Positions 1 through 5,995 of a stretch of 5,995 nucleotides of DNA are shown piece after piece. Every line of letters begins with the position of its first letter. Positions within the stretch are counted from its first letter, which is position 1. A program made the position numbers and the translations under genes. The notes below the pieces were generated by a model. The model ran no database searches, was not told the DNA's origin, and was given only the letters and a program-made list of their open reading frames with translations. This DNA is from Actinomycetota bacterium (lineage in GTDB: Bacteria; Actinomycetota; Actinomycetes; Mycobacteriales; Micromonosporaceae), in contig VAXX01000398.1 in assembly GCA_005885115.1 (NCBI GenBank), positions 1-5,995 on the forward strand, written 5' to 3'.

Positions 1-1318
1 CGGCCGGGGTGACGAAGCGCTTGGCGAAGCCGGTCCGGGCGGCTTCGTGCCCGTCGTACAGGTCGCCGCCGTCCCGGCCGACGGACTCGCGCAGCCGGGC
101 CAGGGCACCGAGAGCGTTGACCCACAAGGAGTTCAGCTCGACCGGCTTGCCGTACCGGCCGTCCAGCCAGGTGAGCGCGCCCGGTTCGGGATCGCGGCGC
201 AGCAGCCCGTCGGCCGGGTCAGCTTCCGCGACGTACCGGCGGACGAGGCCGTCGAGGGTGGGCAGCAGCGTGTCGGCGAGGTCGGAGTCGCCGGTACGGG
301 CGACGTGCCGTTCGACGGCGTGGACGTACCAGAGGGCCGACTCCGTACCGGCGACGTGGTCGGCGTACCCCCGCAGCAGTTGCCGTCCCTCGGCCGTGCG
401 CCCGGTTTCCAGGACGAGTCCCTCGTAGCCGGCGAGGCTGTCCACTGTGGACGGCTGGTTGCCGGGATAGCTTGCCACGACGCCGGTCTGGGTGATGAAC
501 GCGTCGGCGGCCAGCGCCAGGTGCGCGTCGGTGTCGTCGGCCGGCTTGGCGGCGAGCACCACCTTGCGGGCGCGTTTGCGCGCGGCGGTGACCACGGCGC
601 GGGCCGGCGGGGGCCGCCAGGCCAGGTCGCCGGTCCACGCGGACACCTCCAGGGCCTCGCCGGGGCGCAGCCGGTCGGTGAAACTGCCGGCGTGCCAGAG
701 GTCCTGGGTCGGCGGCCGGCCGTCGGCGGCGTCGCGGCGGCTGTACGCGCCGAGGTACCACAGGCCGCCGGGGCGCCAGCCGGGGCCGGCGATCCGGTAC
801 GCGCCGGAAACCGTTGCGCCGTCGGCAACCTGGGTCACCTCCAGCGCGCCGCCGTCGGTGTGCCAGGTGCACAGCGCGCCGAGGGTCAGCCACACCGGCT
901 CGGGCGTGGCGACGATCCGGTGCACGATGCCGACGCTGGTGCGGCCGTACTCCATCGCCATTTCGCGCTCGACCACGACGTCCCCGATCCGCCAGCGCCA
1001 GCGCGGCAGCCCGTCGGTCAGGTCGAAGGCGGCCAGCAGCAGGTGCCCCTGCGGCGCGACGGCGCCGGAGGCCCACTCGTGGGTGGCCAGTTCGACCCGC
1101 GCACCGGACGGGAGGGTGAGCACCGGGTCGAGGGTGACCAGCGCCACGTCGTGCGCGGGCGTGACGAGAAACGCGTGCATCCGGCGGGTCCGCAGGCCCG
1201 CAGCGGTACCCGTCGCGTAGCCGCCCGTACCGTCGGTCAGCAACCACTCCCGCTCCGCTGCTCCGCCATCGGACAGAGACGGACAGACCTGGCTTCCGAG
1301 GACGTACGAGCTCCGCAT
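1..1318 (-). CDS. Glycogen debranching enzyme-like protein (GDE/amylo-alpha-1,6-glucosidase family), N-terminal 439 codons, runs off left edge
   Basis: The minus strand is open without a stop from 1318 to the window edge; the C-terminus is missing. Residues 24-52 match the GDE N-terminal domain signature (EWLLTDGTGGYATGT, then TRRMHAFLV, where family members usually read TRRYHGLLV). After a beta-rich N-terminal domain (to about residue 235) begins the (alpha/alpha)6-barrel part, recognisable from ADAF (271-274), YEGLVLETGR (298-307), ALWYVHAV (328-335) and ALTWLDG plus GKPVELNSLWVNAL (381-403). Family members hydrolyse alpha-1,6 links in glycogen-like glucans in the cytoplasm. Three segments near the expected active site are altered (see findings), so activity is uncertain. 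The start at 1318 is preferred over an in-frame ATG at 1324 because AAGGA (1331-1327) lies 8 bases from the former but only 2 from the latter. It is divergent from glgX. Family assignment is firm; substrate and activity are inference. Confidence 0.85.
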   Translation of the reverse strand, partial: MRSSYVLGSQVCPSLSDGGAAEREWLLTDGTGGYATGTAAGLRTRRMHAFLVTPAHDVALVTLDPVLTLPSGARVELATHEWASGAVAPQGHLLLAAFDLTDGLPRWRWRIGDVVVEREMAMEYGRTSVGIVHRIVATPEPVWLTLGALCTWHTDGGALEVTQVADGATVSGAYRIAGPGWRPGGLWYLGAYSRRDAADGRPPTQDLWHAGSFTDRLRPGEALEVSAWTGDLAWRPPPARAVVTAARKRARKVVLAAKPADDTDAHLALAADAFITQTGVVASYPGNQPSTVDSLAGYEGLVLETGRTAEGRQLLRGYADHVAGTESALWYVHAVERHVARTGDSDLADTLLPTLDGLVRRYVAEADPADGLLRRDPEPGALTWLDGRYGKPVELNSLWVNALGALARLRESVGRDGGDLYDGHEAARTGFAKRFVTPA

Positions 1319-1326
1319 CGGCATGA

Positions 1327-1333
1327 TCCTTCT
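1327..1333 (-). promoter_or_regulatory. Ribosome binding site deciding the GDE-like gene start
   Basis: Read on the minus strand the sequence is AGAAGGA. The AAGGA core is followed by 8 bases before the ATG at 1318-1316, but only 2 bases before the ATG at 1324-1322. The spacing argues for the downstream ATG, shortening the protein by two residues (Met-Pro). Confidence 0.6.
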
Positions 1334-1378
1334 AATGATCCGAAAACGGGCGAGTGCGTGCGCCGCTCGTTACCGTGG

Positions 1379-1407
1379 TTAGCGGACGGGCGGTAGGGGA
1401 ATAGCAG
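1379..1407 (+). promoter_or_regulatory. Candidate sigma-70-type promoter for glgX-treY-treZ
   Basis: TTAGCG (1379-1384) resembles the -35 TTGACG at four of six positions. After exactly 17 bases comes TAGCAG (1402-1407), a loose match to actinobacterial -10 hexamers of the TAnnnT kind. Transcription would begin near 1414, giving a leader of about 53 bases that includes the palindrome at 1441-1454. Such matches occur by chance, so this is only the best candidate found. Confidence 0.25.
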
Positions 1408-1440
1408 TACCCCCGGTTCAAGAGCGTAGCGGCATCGCCG

Positions 1441-1454
1441 CCGCCGCGCGGCGG
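1441..1454. repeat. Perfect 14-base GC-only palindrome upstream of the glgX ribosome binding site
   Basis: CCGCCGCGCGGCGG is identical to its reverse complement and ends two bases before AGGAG (1457-1461). On mRNA it could form a five-pair stem with a GCGC loop; on DNA it could be a symmetric protein site. GC-rich genomes produce such palindromes by chance, so function is inferred only from position. Confidence 0.4.
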
Positions 1455-1456
1455 AT

Positions 1457-1461
1457 AGGAG
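1457..1461 (+). promoter_or_regulatory. Ribosome binding site of glgX
   Basis: AGGAG is followed by 5 bases (CGGAC) and then the ATG at 1467. It fixes the glgX start, and no other in-frame start with a comparable site was seen upstream. Confidence 0.75.
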
Positions 1462-1466
1462 CGGAC

Positions 1467-3575
<2,109 letters not shown>

Positions 3576-3577
3576 CG

Positions 3578-5806
3578 ATGGAGGCGGGGTCGACCTACCG
3601 GGTACAGGTCCGGCCGGACTTCGACTTCGCCGCCGCCGCGTCGATCGCCGGGTACCTCGCCGAACTCGGGGTCACCCACCTGTACAGCGCGCCGATCCTG
3701 ACCGCCGCGCCGGGCTCCACCCACGGGTACGACGTGGTGGACCCGACCCGGGTCAGTCCGGCGCTCGGCGGCGCGGAAGGGCTGGCCCAGCTCGTACAGG
3801 CGTTGCGGGACAACGGACTCGGGCTGGTCGTGGACATCGTGCCCAACCACTGCGGAGTCGCCGTACCGGAGGCCAACCCGGCCTGGTGGAGCGTGCTGCG
3901 GGACGGGCCGGGCTCGCCGTACGCGAGCTGGTTCGACATCGACTGGGCGCGGCGGCGCATCCTCGTCCCGGTGCTCGGCGACGGCGAGGACGAGTCCGCA
4001 CTGTCCATAGTGGACGATGAGCTGCGGTACCACGAGCACCGGTACCCGATCGCGCCCGGCACCGGAGCCGGTACGCCGCAGGAGGTGCACGCCCGGCAGT
4101 ACTACGAGCTGGTGAACTGGCGCCGGGGCAACGTGGAGCTGAACTACCGGCGGTTCTTCGCCATCTCGGACCTGGCCGCACTGCGGGTCGAGCTACCGCA
4201 GGTGTTCGACGCCACCCACGCCGAACCGCTGCGCTGGGTACGCGAGGGGCTCGTGGACGGCTTGCGGATCGACCATCCCGACGGGCTGCGCGATCCCGGC
4301 GGGTACCTGTCGCGGCTGCGGGACGGGGCCGGACCTGGTACCTGGATCGTGGTGGAGAAGATCCTCGAACCCGGGGAGGAGCTGCCCGACTGGCCGGTGG
4401 CCGGCACGACCGGGTACGACGCGCTGCGCGAGATCGGTGGACTGTTCGTGGATCCGGCCGGACGGTCGGCGTACCCCCCGCGAATCTCCTGGACCGAGGC
4501 GGCCCGCACCGGCAAGACCGAGGCCGCCACCCGCCTGCTCGCCACCGAACTGAACCGGCTCGCCCGGCTGATCCCGTGCGTGCCGGCGGCCGCCGAGGCG
4601 CTCGCGGAGCTCGCCGCCGACTTCCCGGTCTACCGCTCCTACCTGCCCGACGGCGAGCGGCACCTGACCGAGGCGCTGGCCCGCGCCCGCAAACGCCGAC
4701 CGGACCTGCCCTTTGACGAGCTGGAGCCGCGACTGCGGTGCGCCAGCGACGATCTGGCCGTGCGCTTCCAGCAGTTCACCGGCGCGGCGATGGCCAAGGG
4801 CGTGGAGGACACCGCGTTCTACCGCTGGACCAGATTCATCGCGCTCAATGAGGTGGGCGGCGCGCCCGGCCATTTCGGGGTGCCACCGGAGGAATTCCAC
4901 GCGGCCGCGCGGCGGCGGCTGGCGCGCTGGCCGGCGGCGATGACCACGCTGGCCACCCACGACACCAAGCGCTCCGAGGACGTGCGGGCGCGGCTGGCCG
5001 TACTGTCGGAGATCCCGCACGAGTGGCGCGCGGCCGTGGCGCGCTGGCAGGCGGCGGCGCCGCTGCCGGACCCCGATTTCGCGGCGCTGCTGTGGCAGAC
5101 GGTCGCCGGCGCGTGGCCGATCGAGGAAGAAAGACTGCGGGGGTACGCCATCAAAGCGGCCCGGGAAGGTGCCGTGCACACGTCCTGGGCGGATCCCGAT
5201 CCCACATATGAGGACGAAATCGTCCGATCAATTTCCGCGCTCTATTCGGATCCCTTACTGAATAAGGACGTTGAACAGTTCGTTTCCTGGATCACCCCGT
5301 ACGGGTGGTCCAATTCGCTGGGACAGAAACTGGTCCAGCTCCTGTCGCCCGGGGTGCCCGACGTGTACCAGGGCACCGAGTTGTGGGACAACTCGTTGGT
5401 CGACCCGGACAACCGGCGGCCGGTCGATTTCGGGCCCCGTCGGGACCTGCTTTCCCAGCTCGACTCCGGTTGGCTACCGCCGGTCGACCGGTCCGGCGCG
5501 GTCAAGCTGCTGGTGACCTCGCGGGCGTTGCGGGCCCGTCCCCGGCTCGGCCCGGTCTACCAGCCGGTTCCCGTCGAGGGTCCGGCGGCCGACCACGTGG
5601 TCGCGTTCGACCGGGGCGGGGTGGTCGCGGTGGCCACCCGGCTGCCGGTCGGGCTGGAGCGGCGTGGCGGGTGGGCCGACACAGTCATCCGAGCACCGTG
5701 CCAAGATATGGTGGACACGCTGCGTCGCAGATCCTTTACTGGCTCCCGCATACCCGTCCGGGAAATACTTAATCCCTATCCCGTCGCATTATTGGTGGCA
5801 GCATGA
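3578..5806 (+). CDS. treY: Maltooligosyl trehalose synthase TreY (GH13 family)
   Basis: This 742-residue protein is of normal length for TreY. It isomerises the reducing-end alpha-1,4 link of maltooligosaccharides to alpha,alpha-1,1, producing maltooligosyltrehalose in the cytoplasm. The N-terminal signature is TYRVQVRPDFDF (6-17), then HLYSAPILTAAPGSTHGYDV (34-53). GH13 region I is VDIVPNHCGV (85-94; most relatives I recall have Met-Ala instead of Cys-Gly), region II DGLRIDHPDGL with nucleophile Asp232, region III VVEKILEPGEELP with acid Glu260, and region IV ATHDTKRSEDVRARL with Asp462. PGVPDVYQGTELWD (591-604) and NRRPVDF (612-618) are diagnostic of the family. It sits between glgX (2-base gap) and treZ (4-base overlap). 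Two stretches (about 5119-5290 and 5683-5806) are unusually AT-rich with rare codons, including TTA at Leu560 and Leu738, although the protein stays in frame and family-like throughout. Confidence 0.96.
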   Translation: MEAGSTYRVQVRPDFDFAAAASIAGYLAELGVTHLYSAPILTAAPGSTHGYDVVDPTRVSPALGGAEGLAQLVQALRDNGLGLVVDIVPNHCGVAVPEANPAWWSVLRDGPGSPYASWFDIDWARRRILVPVLGDGEDESALSIVDDELRYHEHRYPIAPGTGAGTPQEVHARQYYELVNWRRGNVELNYRRFFAISDLAALRVELPQVFDATHAEPLRWVREGLVDGLRIDHPDGLRDPGGYLSRLRDGAGPGTWIVVEKILEPGEELPDWPVAGTTGYDALREIGGLFVDPAGRSAYPPRISWTEAARTGKTEAATRLLATELNRLARLIPCVPAAAEALAELAADFPVYRSYLPDGERHLTEALARARKRRPDLPFDELEPRLRCASDDLAVRFQQFTGAAMAKGVEDTAFYRWTRFIALNEVGGAPGHFGVPPEEFHAAARRRLARWPAAMTTLATHDTKRSEDVRARLAVLSEIPHEWRAAVARWQAAAPLPDPDFAALLWQTVAGAWPIEEERLRGYAIKAAREGAVHTSWADPDPTYEDEIVRSISALYSDPLLNKDVEQFVSWITPYGWSNSLGQKLVQLLSPGVPDVYQGTELWDNSLVDPDNRRPVDFGPRRDLLSQLDSGWLPPVDRSGAVKLLVTSRALRARPRLGPVYQPVPVEGPAADHVVAFDRGGVVAVATRLPVGLERRGGWADTVIRAPCQDMVDTLRRRSFTGSRIPVREILNPYPVALLVAA
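5255..5257 (+). other. In-frame TTA leucine codon in treY (Leu560)
   Basis: TTA encodes Leu560 within an AT-rich patch. In streptomycetes TTA is the rarest codon and is read only by the bldA leucyl-tRNA, which becomes plentiful late in development. Whether this organism uses the same control is not visible here. I saw no TTA codon in glgX, the GDE-like gene, or the rest of treY apart from Leu738. Confidence 0.85.
5789..5791 (+). other. In-frame TTA leucine codon in treY (Leu738)
   Basis: TTA encodes Leu738, five codons before the treY stop, followed by a TTG leucine codon. It lies 12 bases upstream of the treZ start, so a ribosome pausing here would sit over the treZ initiation region. A regulatory effect is inference; the codon itself is read directly. 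Confidence 0.85.
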
Positions 5807-5995
5807 CGGACTTCGCGGTATGGGCTCCGACGACCTCTCAGGTACAGCTTCGGGTGGACGGGGTGGACCACCCGATGCGGCGCGAGGACGGCGGGTGGTG
5901 GCGCTGCGAGGTGGACGCCAAGCCGGGCGCCGACTACGCATACCTGCTCGGCGAGGGGGAGCAACTGCTGCCCGACCCGCGCTCGTTGTGGCAGC
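5803..5995 (+). CDS. treZ: Maltooligosyl trehalose trehalohydrolase TreZ, N-terminal 64 codons, runs off right edge
   Basis: Starting at the ATG of the ATGA overlap with the treY stop, the open frame reads MTDFAVWAPTTSQVQLRVDG and continues with HPMRREDGGWWRCEVD, GADYAYLL and LPDPRSLWQ. This is the N-terminal beta-sandwich (CBM48-like) domain typical of TreZ, where FxVWAP opens the domain and LPDPRSxWQP closes it just before the GH13 barrel. The catalytic domain lies beyond the window. TreZ hydrolyses the alpha-1,4 link next to the trehalose end of maltooligosyltrehalose, releasing trehalose and a shortened glucan. The 4-base overlap, with only a weak GGTGG (5794-5798) upstream, suggests translation coupled to treY. 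Only the N-terminal domain is visible, but its position after treY makes the assignment firm. Confidence 0.93.
   Translation, partial: MTDFAVWAPTTSQVQLRVDGVDHPMRREDGGWWRCEVDAKPGADYAYLLGEGEQLLPDPRSLWQ

Larger units (their letters stand above)
1319..1466. promoter_or_regulatory. Divergent intergenic control region between the GDE-like gene and the glgX-treY-treZ operon
   Basis: These 148 bases separate two divergently transcribed genes and must hold both promoters, unless one side is transcribed from within the other gene. It is less GC-rich at its left end. Contents seen: a direct repeat ATGATCC (1323-1329 and 1335-1341), a candidate plus-strand promoter (1379-1407), a TTGAAC hexamer on the minus strand (1421-1416) without a convincing -10 at normal spacing, and a 14-base palindrome (1441-1454) just before the glgX ribosome binding site. 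No operator of a named regulator family was recognised. Confidence 0.6.

Noticed and set aside
219..1247. Minus-strand open frame of 342 codons within the GDE-like region
   Set aside because: It is in a different frame on the same strand as the recognised GDE-like protein, Arg/Ala-rich and without motifs.
1370..1386. Imperfect dyad TTACCGTGGTTA as an operator
   Set aside because: Only the three-base arms ACC/GGT match, which is too little to separate from chance.
47..1396. Long plus-strand open frame (about 449 codons) opposite the GDE-like gene
   Set aside because: It is antisense to a frame with clear GDE motifs; its translation is low-complexity Gly/Val/Arg/Pro-rich with no recognisable domain, as expected of shadow frames in GC-rich DNA.
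5271..5310. TTGAAC hexamer as an internal promoter for treZ
   Set aside because: No acceptable -10 hexamer follows at 16-19 bases, and the hexamer encodes part of a conserved reading frame.
5707..5773. Possible treZ promoter in the second AT-rich patch (TATGGT, TTTACT, TACTTA)
   Set aside because: No pair of hexamers has acceptable sequence and spacing (the best pair is about 25 bases apart); the start/stop overlap points to coupled translation.

Overview
This is a GC-rich (roughly 70%), gene-dense piece of an actinobacterial chromosome. Codon third positions are almost all G or C, starts carry purine-rich Shine-Dalgarno sites, and the glgX-treY-treZ order is typical of actinomycetes. The protein sequences and base composition fit a filamentous actinomycete such as a Micromonosporaceae member, but genus cannot be fixed by eye.

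Layout. From the left edge to about 1318 (minus strand) lies the N-terminal 439 codons of a glycogen-debranching-enzyme-like protein (GDE/amylo-alpha-1,6-glucosidase family); its C-terminus is outside the window. A 148-base divergent intergenic region (1319-1466) separates it from a plus-strand operon: glgX/treX (1467-3575), treY (3578-5806) and treZ (5803 to the right edge, partial). glgX and treY are 2 bases apart; treY and treZ overlap by 4 bases (ATGA). No terminator, RNA gene, mobile element or CRISPR array was seen, and no gene-free stretch exceeds 300 bases.

How the genes work together. The operon encodes the TreX/Y/Z route from glycogen to trehalose. GlgX removes alpha-1,6 branches to release linear maltooligosaccharides, TreY turns the reducing-end glucose into an alpha,alpha-1,1 (trehalose) unit, and TreZ cuts free trehalose off. 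The divergent GDE-like gene belongs to a second, unrelated debranching family, so both sides of the shared intergenic region concern alpha-glucan breakdown.

What is unusual. The pathway is well known and I see no new system. The points worth a second look are: (i) the GDE-like protein has altered or shortened segments at three normally conserved active-site regions; (ii) treY contains two sharply AT-richer, rare-codon patches, each with an in-frame TTA leucine codon, in an otherwise GC3-saturated operon; (iii) the tetranucleotide GTAC is strongly over-represented, in all three codon phases, apparently through synonymous choice; (iv) a perfect 14-base palindrome sits just before the glgX ribosome binding site.
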